Virus record (IMG/VR): IMGVR_UViG_3300031600_000032
Location: 1 to 23,929 of that record
DNA length: 23,929 nucleotides
From: a virus
Reading direction: 5' to 3' (one strand)
In this document: piece after piece, positions 7,713 through 15,542 of the stretch
Layout: each line of letters opens with the position of its first letter
Numbering within the stretch: position 1 is the first letter of the stretch
Notes under the pieces: model-generated
What the model was told of the DNA's origin: nothing
Seen by the model: the letters and a program-made list of their open reading frames with translations, nothing else
Databases searched by the model: none
Position numbers and translations under genes: made by a program

Positions 7713-9596
7713 TTAATCTTCCAACTTAGAATCGTCTAGCATAGTATTTTTATAATCATCTTTTTTTTCATCTTCTGTGATTATTAATTTAGTTGATTTC
7801 CCTGGTTGGTATCTCTCTAGAGATTTTTCTAGGGAGTGGTTTAATATGGGTTTCTTAGAATTGTTTTTTTTCTTAATTTCATTAGCATTTTTTACATCCT
7901 TCATTCCTTTAACACCTAACCTATCTTTACCCAAATTATCTTCTTGTTTATTTCTTTTAGTTGTTTTATCAAGTGGTCGACCTAGTGTTAAGTCATCACC
8001 ATACCCTTCGGGGACATTACTTGGATCTGATGTAGTTCTTCCCTTACCATATAATGAGGCTAAATCATGAGGCGTACCATAAGATTTACCAGATTCAAAG
8101 GGATCATTTCCTTCTTCTCCTACTTGTGTTAATCTAAATTCTTCTTTAGCATCATATAAAAGTTGGTTTCTATATGAGTTTACTTGTTCTTCACTAAAAT
8201 TAAATATATTCTCGTATATCCAAGATTTAGGTACTATTTTATTAGTTAATAGGGACTCAGCGGCTTCACTTTTGGCCTTAAATAATTCAATTTTTTCCTG
8301 CTCATATATAATAGAAGGAGTTGTTAATTTTAGATCAAAATTAACTAAATCCTCATCTCTAAATCCTAATGAATAAAGGTGGACTATTGCTATTTTATTA
8401 AGTTCAGAAGTTAATATCCTTTGGATTCTATCTATTGTTCTACCGAACCTTATATCTTCAGAAGCTAGTGTAGCTTTACCCTCTAAGTCGGCTTCAAATC
8501 CCAAAAATGCTTTGGGTACCTTTAAAGCCGCAAACAAATGGTCTCTTAAATACTCAACGTCTTTGATACCATCATATTGTAAACCAGGGGCTGTGTCTAC
8601 TTTAGTATGTTGACCATCTCCTCTAGTAGGTATATACATGTCTTCTAACATGTTAGCTAAATTATATCTTAAATTATATTGTCCTGTTTTTGGGTCTTGA
8701 TGAGGATCTCTTTTCAATCTGCTCATTGTATCCTGCATGAAACCTTCAATTTCATCAGCTGGTATGCCTGCTACATTTACATAATATATTCTTTTTTCGG
8801 GGGCTCTTGTTATTCTATGAACTAACATGGCTTCTTCCATTAAAGAATATTGTTTATATAATGTACGTGCGGGTTCAAGATAACTACGACCGTATGGAAG
8901 ATAGCTAACATCAGCAATTAACCTGAAATGAGCCATCTCATAATTTTTAAAACTTACTTGACCCTCTCTCCCATTGGAGATTCCATCACCCCCAACAATA
9001 CCATTTGGGTGGTAATCGAATTTTACACTGTGTGGGTTTTCTTCATCAAACCCCTCATGTCTTGATATATTATAAGAAGTATATGGTATTACGTTATAAA
9101 CCCCAAATTTTTCTGCTATTTCCAGTTTTAAGAAAAAATCACCATATTTACACATTTGTCTACTCCATGCCCACAAATTAAACTCTATGTTTAATACATC
9201 ATAAAATAAATTTTCTAAATGTTCATAAATTTCTTCATTACTTGATTGAACAGTTAATACTTTATCCATTTCATTTTTTAAGGAGCATTCGTCTGCTATT
9301 ATATCTAAAGCTGATGCTATAATGGGATTTGTATCCATTAAGTCATATTCTGAATATAGTTGAGGTCTTAAGTATTGAAATTGTTGTTGTAGGTGCCTTC
9401 CATATAAAGAGCTATTATTCATAGACATATTGTTATATCTACCTACTAACGAATTTGTTCTTATATTTTGACTGTTTTGTATTTTATTTATATCAACAGT
9501 ATTAATTTTATTCCCCCCAACATTTCTAATTATAACATCAGTAGAAAATACTCTGTTTAACCTTTGAAATAAACCTGTTTTAACTTTATTTGCCAT
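7713..9596 (-). CDS. gp20: Portal vertex protein (T4 gp20-like)
   Basis: 627 residues (T4 gp20 is 524). Forms the dodecameric ring through which DNA is packaged. Family blocks in order: DTNPIIASALDIIADECS near residue 90, YGDFFLKLE near 150, RITRAPEKRIYYVNVAGIP near 260, and VKVPKAFLGFEADLEGKATL-type sequence near 360. Next come ASEDIRFGRTIDRIQR and then the 'EAAESLLTNKIVPKSWIYEN' helical clip region. The extra length is a charged, Lys-rich C-terminal tail of about 100 residues. The gene directly follows the terminase gene; in T4 the tail sheath and tube genes 18 and 19 lie between them, and they are absent here. Confidence 0.96.
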   Translation of the reverse strand: MANKVKTGLFQRLNRVFSTDVIIRNVGGNKINTVDINKIQNSQNIRTNSLVGRYNNMSMNNSSLYGRHLQQQFQYLRPQLYSEYDLMDTNPIIASALDIIADECSLKNEMDKVLTVQSSNEEIYEHLENLFYDVLNIEFNLWAWSRQMCKYGDFFLKLEIAEKFGVYNVIPYTSYNISRHEGFDEENPHSVKFDYHPNGIVGGDGISNGREGQVSFKNYEMAHFRLIADVSYLPYGRSYLEPARTLYKQYSLMEEAMLVHRITRAPEKRIYYVNVAGIPADEIEGFMQDTMSRLKRDPHQDPKTGQYNLRYNLANMLEDMYIPTRGDGQHTKVDTAPGLQYDGIKDVEYLRDHLFAALKVPKAFLGFEADLEGKATLASEDIRFGRTIDRIQRILTSELNKIAIVHLYSLGFRDEDLVNFDLKLTTPSIIYEQEKIELFKAKSEAAESLLTNKIVPKSWIYENIFNFSEEQVNSYRNQLLYDAKEEFRLTQVGEEGNDPFESGKSYGTPHDLASLYGKGRTTSDPSNVPEGYGDDLTLGRPLDKTTKRNKQEDNLGKDRLGVKGMKDVKNANEIKKKNNSKKPILNHSLEKSLERYQPGKSTKLIITEDEKKDDYKNTMLDDSKLED

Positions 9597-9616
9597 TATG
9601 CATTTTTAATTATCTA

Positions 9617-11221
9617 TTATTTTTTACTCACCCAACTAAAGTCTATAGCACCATGTTTAGTATGTTGTATAAATGCTTCATGGGTGTTTCTATGTCTATT
9701 ATACGAATTCTGGGTGGGGATTACAACGTCCCTTTCGTATTGATGTTTATTTGTTTTAATATGGTTTAACAACATTCTTGACTCGTCTTGTCCTAAGTTT
9801 TTAAATTTAATGGCGGTTTCCCTTACGAAACACCCTATGCCTAAAGCCATAATTAAATCATCATTAAACCCATGTTGGGCCTGTGCCTTACCATTCTTCC
9901 ATATAAAAACTTCACTCTCATTTATTGTCCTTTGTGAGTGAATTATTATCCCTAAATCCTTAAAGTTTTCCCTTAGCTTACCTATAACCATGGGCCTCGT
10001 TTTACTACTCATAGTAAAACCAGGAACCATTTCTTTTTGGTTTTGATATCCACTAGAATATTTGTCTAGATTGAAAGTCCCCCCCTTAGTTGAATAAAAT
10101 AAATTTTTATAGTTAAGATCTATGGGTACTTGAAGTGTATTCCATCCTACGTTTGCATTCTCTATTACTAAAAGGGCGTTATTGTATTCTGTAGATACGT
10201 TTACTAATAAATGTCCAAAATTTTTTGTTCCTATTTTACCCTTAAACTCAGCCACTTGTTCATTAGCTTCTATATCCATAATATGAAAGGCTGAGTAGTC
10301 AGCAGCATCTCCTCGTGCTACATCAGCAACCACCATATAAGTTCTAGTATAATCGGGTCTTTTAAAAATCCACATCTCTTTTGCATCCCCCCTTTTTTCA
10401 ATGGGTGTCATTATATTTTTATCGTGGTCCTCCATATATTCATTATTGAATACATTCCCCCCCGATGCTAAAAATGAGCAATCACATTCTTGTTTTGCTA
10501 AATCTTCATCACCTAAAATAATATCTTGTTCATCTCTCCAGGATTGGTTTCTTTCTGGATGAACTGTCCAAGGTAATTTTATAGGGAGAAAACCATTTTC
10601 TTGAGCTTGTGCTTTAGACCATGTTCTGTGAAACCAATTACCTTTACCATTGGGAGTTGATAAGACAATGGCTTTCCCCCCAGTAGCTAAAGTTTGTTGA
10701 GCTGCACCCCAAATAGTATCTATGTTTCCAATAAAAGCACCCTCATCAATTATTAATAAAGAAACGGCCTCAGATCTACCAGCATCAGATGATGAAGGAG
10801 TTGCTTTCATTTGAGAATCGTTTTTTAATTTAAGGGTTAATGCACTTTTTTCTAAAGGTCTTCCTAAGGCTAACCAATTAGGTAAATTATCGTACATGTA
10901 TTTTACCTTTGTTATCATGTTCTTAGCGGTATCCTGCTTAGTCGCTATACAAAGTATATTCTTACTCTCATTAAATATCATCATGTGGAGAGCATACCCG
11001 GCACACAATGTAGAAATACCTAATTGTCTTGATTTTAAAATTATTGAATAGTCATGTTTCTCAAAAAGTTTTTGAACTTTTTTTTGAAATGGGAATAGGT
11101 GGAATGGCAGTTTACCCTTATCAGGGTGTTGTATGTAACAGTATTTAACCATAAAATATATGGGGTCCTGACTACATTTTATGTATTCCTGTTTAATTAT
11201 GTCTTTTATACTAGTATCCAT
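9617..11221 (-). CDS. gp17: Large terminase subunit, packaging ATPase/nuclease (gp17-like)
   Basis: 534 residues (T4 gp17 is 610). Packages DNA into the prohead and cuts the concatemer. ATPase domain: adenine-binding LFPFQKKV near residue 42, Walker A KSRQLGIST at 63-71, Walker B SLLIIDEGAF at 154-163, and coupling motif VLSTPNG at 186-192. Nuclease domain (RNase H fold): Asp300 in MVVADVARGD, Glu354 in LVIENANVG, and a C-terminal Asp in FNDDLIMALG. The Walker A places Lys before SRQLG instead of after it (T4 has SRQLGKTT). No small terminase gene is visible nearby. Start ATG at 11221, 6 nt after the stop of the spanin-like gene. Confidence 0.96.
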   Translation of the reverse strand: MDTSIKDIIKQEYIKCSQDPIYFMVKYCYIQHPDKGKLPFHLFPFQKKVQKLFEKHDYSIILKSRQLGISTLCAGYALHMMIFNESKNILCIATKQDTAKNMITKVKYMYDNLPNWLALGRPLEKSALTLKLKNDSQMKATPSSSDAGRSEAVSLLIIDEGAFIGNIDTIWGAAQQTLATGGKAIVLSTPNGKGNWFHRTWSKAQAQENGFLPIKLPWTVHPERNQSWRDEQDIILGDEDLAKQECDCSFLASGGNVFNNEYMEDHDKNIMTPIEKRGDAKEMWIFKRPDYTRTYMVVADVARGDAADYSAFHIMDIEANEQVAEFKGKIGTKNFGHLLVNVSTEYNNALLVIENANVGWNTLQVPIDLNYKNLFYSTKGGTFNLDKYSSGYQNQKEMVPGFTMSSKTRPMVIGKLRENFKDLGIIIHSQRTINESEVFIWKNGKAQAQHGFNDDLIMALGIGCFVRETAIKFKNLGQDESRMLLNHIKTNKHQYERDVVIPTQNSYNRHRNTHEAFIQHTKHGAIDFSWVSKK

Positions 11222-11227
11222 AGGTTT

Positions 11228-11989
11228 TTAAAATTTTAAAAACTGGGGTGTATAATTTACCCCTATCAATAAATATGGACGATATAGGTTATTGCTACTA
11301 TCTGGGATTAAGTTGAAACCGAATGATAACCCTAACCCAAAGTTTTGTTTTTTAGTACCACTGCGTGTTTTTTGGTCTATTAATATTGAATTTCCATTAC
11401 TAAATTTAACATTTGGGTTATCAGTTTGTAAGTTTAAAAACAGCTCATTTTTTTCATTTTTAAATAATGTATTATTAATCCACAAATTATTAGTAGATTT
11501 ATATTGTGAAAGCCCTACACTTAGGGTACCATTTGTTATAGTATAGGGGGTTTTAATAGATAAAGACTGTTTACTTTTTCCCCAATCCCAAATTTTGTTT
11601 AATTTAATACTATCTTTCGTTACTACGTTTTCAATTTCATCTTCTATTTCCGTACTTGATATGTATTCTATAATAACTACGGGTTCCTGATTTTTGAATA
11701 AATTTAAACTATCCTTATACTTTTTATTAATTTTCTCATATTCTTCTAGTGTAAAAATTAAACTTCTCATATTTCCTAAAACATTACCATTTTTTAATAT
11801 TAAATTTTCAATAGTATCGTTTTTGGCTTCAAAATTATTTCTTACTCTTTCAATCTCATACTCCTTTTCTTCAAGTTTATTATAGGATGATTGTAAAAAT
11901 ATACCTAATATAACAATAATCCCAATTAAAATAAATTTAAAATTTTTCGGATTAGTTATCCAACTAAGTATGTTTTTTACTACTAACAC
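11228..11989 (-). CDS. Spanin-like membrane protein with beta-rich C-terminus
   Basis: 253 residues from a GTG start (11989-11987); a TTG at 11998 is an alternative three codons earlier. One N-terminal membrane helix (FKFILIGIIVILGIFLQ) is followed by a charged coiled coil of about 90 residues, as in i-spanins (Rz). The C-terminal part is rich in beta strands and ends QNFGLGLSFGFNLI and YRPYLLIGVNYTPQFLKF. That ending recalls Bacteroidota phage proteins whose C-terminus looks like outer-membrane beta hairpins. It probably bridges inner and outer membranes for lysis (inference). The gene overlaps the end of the DUF5675 gene by 7 nt, suggesting coupled translation. Confidence 0.65.
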   Translation of the reverse strand: MLVVKNILSWITNPKNFKFILIGIIVILGIFLQSSYNKLEEKEYEIERVRNNFEAKNDTIENLILKNGNVLGNMRSLIFTLEEYEKINKKYKDSLNLFKNQEPVVIIEYISSTEIEDEIENVVTKDSIKLNKIWDWGKSKQSLSIKTPYTITNGTLSVGLSQYKSTNNLWINNTLFKNEKNELFLNLQTDNPNVKFSNGNSILIDQKTRSGTKKQNFGLGLSFGFNLIPDSSNNLYRPYLLIGVNYTPQFLKF

Positions 11990-12402
11990 GATGAACAAAT
12001 TATATTTATAATAACATCTCCTTCAATAAATAACAAAAATTCTTCCATTGTGTCAACCGAAGAAGAAACATCTAAAGTATCATTATTATCTATTAACACA
12101 AAATCATTCCCCAATGCTATACAACCCAAAAGTTGGTAATGGAAATTCGCTGGATGGATTAATATCTCAGATCTACCATCAACGTCCTGTATCCATATGG
12201 TTCTCCCAAATTTAGGAGAGTCATGGAGTATTCCTTTATATTCACCCAAGGGTATACAACTAATATGAGTTTTGTTGTTTAACCAGGGCAATTCTAACGT
12301 TTTACAAGTAAAAAGTACCCCATTGTTTTTATCTAGGACATAAAGAACCCCAAGAGTCTGATTTTCTTCAGAGGGGTACCTGTCAATTAATATTTTAACC
12401 AT
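11983..12402 (-). CDS. DUF5675 family protein, lysis-associated
   Basis: 139 residues. The family pattern is clear in order: DRYPSEENQTLGVLYV, CKTLELPWLNN, SCIPLGEYKG, GRTIWIQDVDGRSEILIHPAN and LLGCIALG. DUF5675 proteins occur in phages and often sit by lysis genes; their biochemical activity is not known to me. The conserved HPAN...GCIALG resembles the layout of cell-wall-acting folds with a His and a Cys, but this is only a visual likeness. Neighbours support a lysis role: the next gene encodes a spanin-like protein overlapping it. No separate endolysin is seen in the window. The last codons (IICSSC) overlap the next start. Confidence 0.8.
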   Translation of the reverse strand: MVKILIDRYPSEENQTLGVLYVLDKNNGVLFTCKTLELPWLNNKTHISCIPLGEYKGILHDSPKFGRTIWIQDVDGRSEILIHPANFHYQLLGCIALGNDFVLIDNNDTLDVSSSVDTMEEFLLFIEGDVIINIICSSC

Positions 12403-12413
12403 GATATAAAATT

Positions 12414-12737
12414 TTATTCTATGCCTGCATCATCTTTAGCTTGTTTTAGATCATTTACGGCGGTAGTTAATTCTTTAGTTTGCTCAATATCTTCTTCAGA
12501 AACTTCATTCATACCCTTGAAAACATCAAATTGATACATCCCCAATTTTCCATCATCAAATTGAACTGTTATTATTTCATTATCTAAATCACTTGATTTT
12601 ACAAGTCCAGTTTCACCCTGTTTATTAATAGGATCCGAGGTAAGATTAGAAGGTATTCTTACTTTTGTATTTAAGGGGAATTTGTTTTCACTTAGTCTCC
12701 TTCTAAATACTTTAGATATTTCACTTATCGTATTCAT
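12414..12737 (-). CDS. Small protein with SH3/KOW-like strand pattern, unknown
   Basis: 107 residues. A helical start (ISEISKVFRRRLSENKFP) precedes a beta-rich middle, GETGLVKSSDLDNEIITVQF then DDGKLGMYQFDVF, which has the turn-rich look of a small SH3-like or KOW-type barrel. The C-terminal tail is acidic and helical. I do not recognise the family. It is the first gene of the run that leads into the lysis, terminase and portal genes, with motif A in the 20-nt spacer upstream. Confidence 0.7.
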   Translation of the reverse strand: MNTISEISKVFRRRLSENKFPLNTKVRIPSNLTSDPINKQGETGLVKSSDLDNEIITVQFDDGKLGMYQFDVFKGMNEVSEEDIEQTKELTTAVNDLKQAKDDAGIE

Positions 12738-12743
12738 ATTTTT

Positions 12744-12755
12744 TTATTATACATA
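12744..12755 (-). promoter_or_regulatory. Candidate late promoter (motif A) for the lysis-packaging run
   Basis: The coding strand reads TATGTATAATAA, one base from the consensus, 6 nt before the ATG at 12737 and 2 nt after the previous stop. It is the only obvious promoter candidate upstream of the terminase and portal genes in this run. Confidence 0.45.
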
Positions 12756-12757
12756 TA

Positions 12758-13285
12758 CTAACTAGTTATCTCGTTTAAAACTATACTAATCCTATCTTCC
12801 ATGTTTGTAGTATCTATTAATGTATGTGGAACACTATATTCTTTTAAGATATTAAGTATGGTTTTATCTATTAAAGTCCTATAAACGGAATTGATTTCTC
12901 TAACACCATTATCTTCAATGTTCACCCCCTTAGTAGAAATGTAAAAAATGTGGTCATATTCAAGAATAATATGTTTAGCGTATTCTTCAAAGATTATCTT
13001 TTTCACTACTCTCATACTTTTAGACTGTCTAGTAAATGCCATTACATCTATTATAGTTCGGTCCGTCAGTAAATTATCATAAAGTAATTCAGATGCTCTT
13101 TCTGCTAAAAAAACGGTTTGACCCAAAAATGTTGAATCAGTATTTAAAGGTATTCCCAAACTTTTTAAATATCCACTCCTTTCTGTTGCCAATAAGTAAC
13201 CCTCAAATTCTGGTAACTTACCTAATTCCTTTACTAAAGTGGTTTTACCCACACTCATACTTCCACAAATTCCTATTTTTGACAT
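12758..13285 (-). CDS. P-loop nucleotide kinase-like protein (AAA_28 / NadR-kinase-like)
   Basis: 175 residues. Walker A GSMSVGKTT at 8-16, then TERSGYLKSLGIPLN, GQTVFLAERASEL, and LLTDRTIIDVMAF at 72-83 holding an Asp-Arg pair and a second Asp, as in small-molecule kinases. GVREINSVYRTLIDKTI (127-143) supplies Arg residues likely for a lid. The fold matches the AAA_28 group that includes the ribosylnicotinamide kinase domain of NadR, and also resembles deoxynucleoside or dNMP kinases. Substrate cannot be told from sequence. It lies after the 84-residue gene in a two-gene unit with a motif B promoter. Confidence 0.8.
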   Translation of the reverse strand: MSKIGICGSMSVGKTTLVKELGKLPEFEGYLLATERSGYLKSLGIPLNTDSTFLGQTVFLAERASELLYDNLLTDRTIIDVMAFTRQSKSMRVVKKIIFEEYAKHIILEYDHIFYISTKGVNIEDNGVREINSVYRTLIDKTILNILKEYSVPHTLIDTTNMEDRISIVLNEITS

Positions 13286-13296
13286 ATTTATTATTT

Positions 13297-13551
13297 TTAG
13301 TTTCTAAAATCACTTAAACTATTTTTCATCGATTGGTTTTTGTAATATGGGACCCCTGTTCTTTGAGATCGAATTTCTCTCCATTCTTTTTCTTCATACT
13401 CTATACCATAAAGAAAGTATTGACATTTATTCTTCTCGCCTCCAGGTATCAAAGCGGGTCCATCCCAATTATGTAGAACACCGTCCCAACTATAAGCTAA
13501 AGTACCATCTTCTTTTTTTAACTTTCTACTTTTTGCAAACTCTGTTTTCAT
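13297..13551 (-). CDS. Small Trp/Gly-rich protein with 'WDGPA' motif, unknown
   Basis: 84 residues. Contains AYSWDGVLHNWDGPALIPGG and then a QYFLYGIEYEEKEWREI strand-helix. This recalls short phage proteins with 'LHR-DGPA' and 'ynG-ys--eW' repeats, whose function is unknown. It is the first gene of a unit with motif B upstream, and ends 11 nt before the P-loop kinase-like gene. The preference for this ATG rests on the A-rich leader (CATAAAATAAT) just before it. Confidence 0.75.
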   Translation of the reverse strand: MKTEFAKSRKLKKEDGTLAYSWDGVLHNWDGPALIPGGEKNKCQYFLYGIEYEEKEWREIRSQRTGVPYYKNQSMKNSLSDFRN

Positions 13552-13569
13552 ATTATTTTATGTTTTGAC

Positions 13570-13581
13570 TAAATATACGAA
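13570..13581 (-). promoter_or_regulatory. Candidate host-type promoter (motif B) for the kinase-like unit
   Basis: TTCGTATATTTA on the coding strand, identical to the element at 5084-5095, 18 nt before the ATG at 13551. No good TTTG is seen at the expected upstream spacing, so the support is mainly the shared 12-mer. The rest of the 145-nt gap (13552-13696) shows no gene and no convincing terminator. Confidence 0.4.
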
Positions 13582-13696
13582 TAATTGTTAAATGACACTA
13601 GCTATTTTATATTTCTAAACACTACAAATTACGCATTTGATAATATACCTTATTAATAATGGGGAATGTGGTGTTCATATTGTAATATGTCTGTAA

Positions 13697-15013
13697 TCAT
13701 GAGATTTTTGCGAATATTGATGAATATCTTGTACATGAACTGGCATATGATATTATGTCTGAAAGGACATATTCTATCTTGTTCTTATTTGACTCCAATA
13801 TTGATAAAAATTGTAAGGATAAATATTTTGATACTATATAGTTTTTACCTTTATTTTGTAATATTTCATCAAATTGTTTCCTATTTTCCCCATCAGTATA
13901 TTTACACCATAGTAGGAACAACTTATCCTGAAAGGGGGCATCATTTGATTGGTTTTTTATTTCTTGGGCACTTGGTAATGTTTTGTAACCATTATCACTT
14001 AAAAATGTGTTTATAACACCTATTCCTATTTTACCATGGGCAGCATGTTCCCCTAAAATTTCACCAGCAAAATTGGTTGCATAATTGAAAGTTCTAAGAG
14101 TCATAGAAGAGTTATTATATTTTATAGACACGTTGTTTGATTTATAAGTAGAATTATAACCCTTGTAGTTTACAACAGAACATTTCTTATCTACCCCATT
14201 AATTATCTCAATTTTAATGTCATTTCCAGTTTTTTTAAGGGACACCCCAATCAATTTATTATCTTCAAATAATTCAAAAAGATAAAGATTTAATTCTTCT
14301 AAATTATTGGGAAAACTAAATATGTTTGATTCATCAATTAACCATATATCGGAGGCATTCCATTTATCGGAGTTAATGGTTATCCCCATTTTCTTTTTAG
14401 CGATTTTATATTTATTATATAAACCCTTTATAAATTTACTATCTCTGTGATGTATGTATTCTACACCCCCATATTTACTAAACAAGAGGTTTGAAACTAA
14501 TATCATACTATTTAACCATATTTCATCTTTATGCAAAAACGAAACAACGTCGTTAAACTTACTTTTTAAATCTACAAACTCATAGGCTTTTTGTAAATTA
14601 AAGTTTTGTATATCCTCAATGCTTACTTCTCTTTTTAAAACATTAAAGGAAAGGGCATTTATTAAACACTGAGATGATTCTTGTAAAGCTGTATTCTTGC
14701 TTCCCGCCCTACCAGCAGATGATCCAAACTCTTTATTTTTCTTAAATTTAGATAAAGTTACACTATCACCCCCAACATCATAAAAGGCCGTTTTATTATA
14801 TTTTAATTTATCGTACTCTCGATTGCACAATATAGTTATCCCTTCTTTAGATAAATCCTTATCTAGAACTATAAAAGTATTATCGTTTAATTCAATACTT
14901 TCCCCTTTAGAAATTTTATCTAACAACAAATCCCCTCTAAATTTATATTTAGTGTGAAATTTATGATTTCCGTAAAAAGGTTTATCTAGGTCAACAGTTT
15001 TTAAACTTGCCAT
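13697..15013 (-). CDS. Large protein with PD-(D/E)XK-like motifs, unknown
   Basis: 438 residues from ATG at 15013-15011; the longer frame from TTG 15064 lies across a hairpin and is rejected. Motifs: GSSAGRAGSKNTALQESSQC (97-116, with Glu112), DKWNASDIWLID (216-227) and LIGVSLKKTGNDIKIEI (254-270). A spaced 'E ... K-x-N-x-(S)DIW ... SLKK' series is seen in restriction-enzyme-like PD-(D/E)XK nucleases, where Asp222, a strand acid and Lys260 would form the metal site. No (D/E)xK with an acid two residues before the Lys is seen; Ser258 is there, so activity is uncertain. It could also be a virion protein with a degenerate nuclease fold. Confidence 0.7.
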   Translation of the reverse strand: MASLKTVDLDKPFYGNHKFHTKYKFRGDLLLDKISKGESIELNDNTFIVLDKDLSKEGITILCNREYDKLKYNKTAFYDVGGDSVTLSKFKKNKEFGSSAGRAGSKNTALQESSQCLINALSFNVLKREVSIEDIQNFNLQKAYEFVDLKSKFNDVVSFLHKDEIWLNSMILVSNLLFSKYGGVEYIHHRDSKFIKGLYNKYKIAKKKMGITINSDKWNASDIWLIDESNIFSFPNNLEELNLYLFELFEDNKLIGVSLKKTGNDIKIEIINGVDKKCSVVNYKGYNSTYKSNNVSIKYNNSSMTLRTFNYATNFAGEILGEHAAHGKIGIGVINTFLSDNGYKTLPSAQEIKNQSNDAPFQDKLFLLWCKYTDGENRKQFDEILQNKGKNYIVSKYLSLQFLSILESNKNKIEYVLSDIISYASSCTRYSSIFAKIS

Positions 15014-15046
15014 ATTCTTATAAATTTTTATATATTGGTGAGGATA

Positions 15047-15078
15047 ACATAACCCTATGCGCAAGGCCAGGGTTATGT
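15047..15078. other. GC-rich hairpin between genes
   Basis: 10-bp perfect stem, 15047-15056 (ACATAACCCT) with 15069-15078 (AGGGTTATGT), and a 12-nt loop rich in G and C. It is the most GC-rich intergenic element in the window. No U-tract follows on either strand, so it is not a standard terminator. Next to it, TTAAAATTTTAA (15080-15091) is a 12-bp perfect palindrome. It lies in the 99-nt gap 15014-15112, just upstream of the 438-residue protein gene, where it may be an operator or leader structure. Confidence 0.55.
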
Positions 15079-15112
15079 GTTAAAATTTTAAGTTTTAATT
15101 ATTATTTTGTAT

Positions 15113-15538
15113 TTATTCCATATCTAGATCATCAATCTCATCCATACCTTCACTATCATTTATATTATCGGGATTAATGGGTGCAAATTGTAATATTCTC
15201 GATATACTTTTTGATGCCCTATCAGATTGATTAATATTGGATAAATTATAAAGTTTACCTTCTACTTCAGCTGTCCAAAATGTCTTATTATAAATCAAGT
15301 TAAAATATTGGTTATTTTTAAGACTAACTCTAAATGTAGATGGTTTAGGAGCCATCAAGTCTATTGATTTAACAAATAAACCAAAATCAATAGTTAACAA
15401 GTCAACTAAAACTTCCCTTAATTCTGGAAATTTATATACTGTATCAAAACCCAATTTTTTAAAATTTTTATTTTTAATATTTTGATAAATTTTTGGGCCT
15501 CGATTTCGAATAAATTTTTTAATAGACTCTAAATCCAT
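15113..15538 (-). CDS. Small protein with acidic tail, unknown
   Basis: 141 residues. Basic N-terminus (IKKFIRNRGPKIYQNIKNK), a middle with FRVSLKNNQYFNLIYNKTFW and EVEGKLYNLSNINQSDRASK, and an acidic C-terminal tail (SEGMDEIDDLDME). I do not recognise a family. The similar acidic ending of its upstream neighbour, and the 4-nt gap between the two genes, suggest they act together, perhaps as head or virion proteins. No catalytic motif or membrane segment is visible. Confidence 0.75.
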   Translation of the reverse strand: MDLESIKKFIRNRGPKIYQNIKNKNFKKLGFDTVYKFPELREVLVDLLTIDFGLFVKSIDLMAPKPSTFRVSLKNNQYFNLIYNKTFWTAEVEGKLYNLSNINQSDRASKSISRILQFAPINPDNINDSEGMDEIDDLDME

Positions 15539-15542
15539 TTGT

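Noticed and set aside
12003-12014. Exact TATTTATAATAA on the plus strand
   Set aside because: It lies in the last codons of the DUF5675 gene and no plus-strand gene follows. It may be chance in AT-rich DNA or an antisense start; not called.
13552-13696. Possible small gene or terminator in the 145-nt gap
   Set aside because: No frame with a leader and no stable hairpin with a T-run; only the motif B site is supported.
15014-15064. N-terminal extension of the 438-residue protein from TTG 15064
   Set aside because: It would translate the hairpin loop region; an ATG with an A-rich leader is available at 15013.
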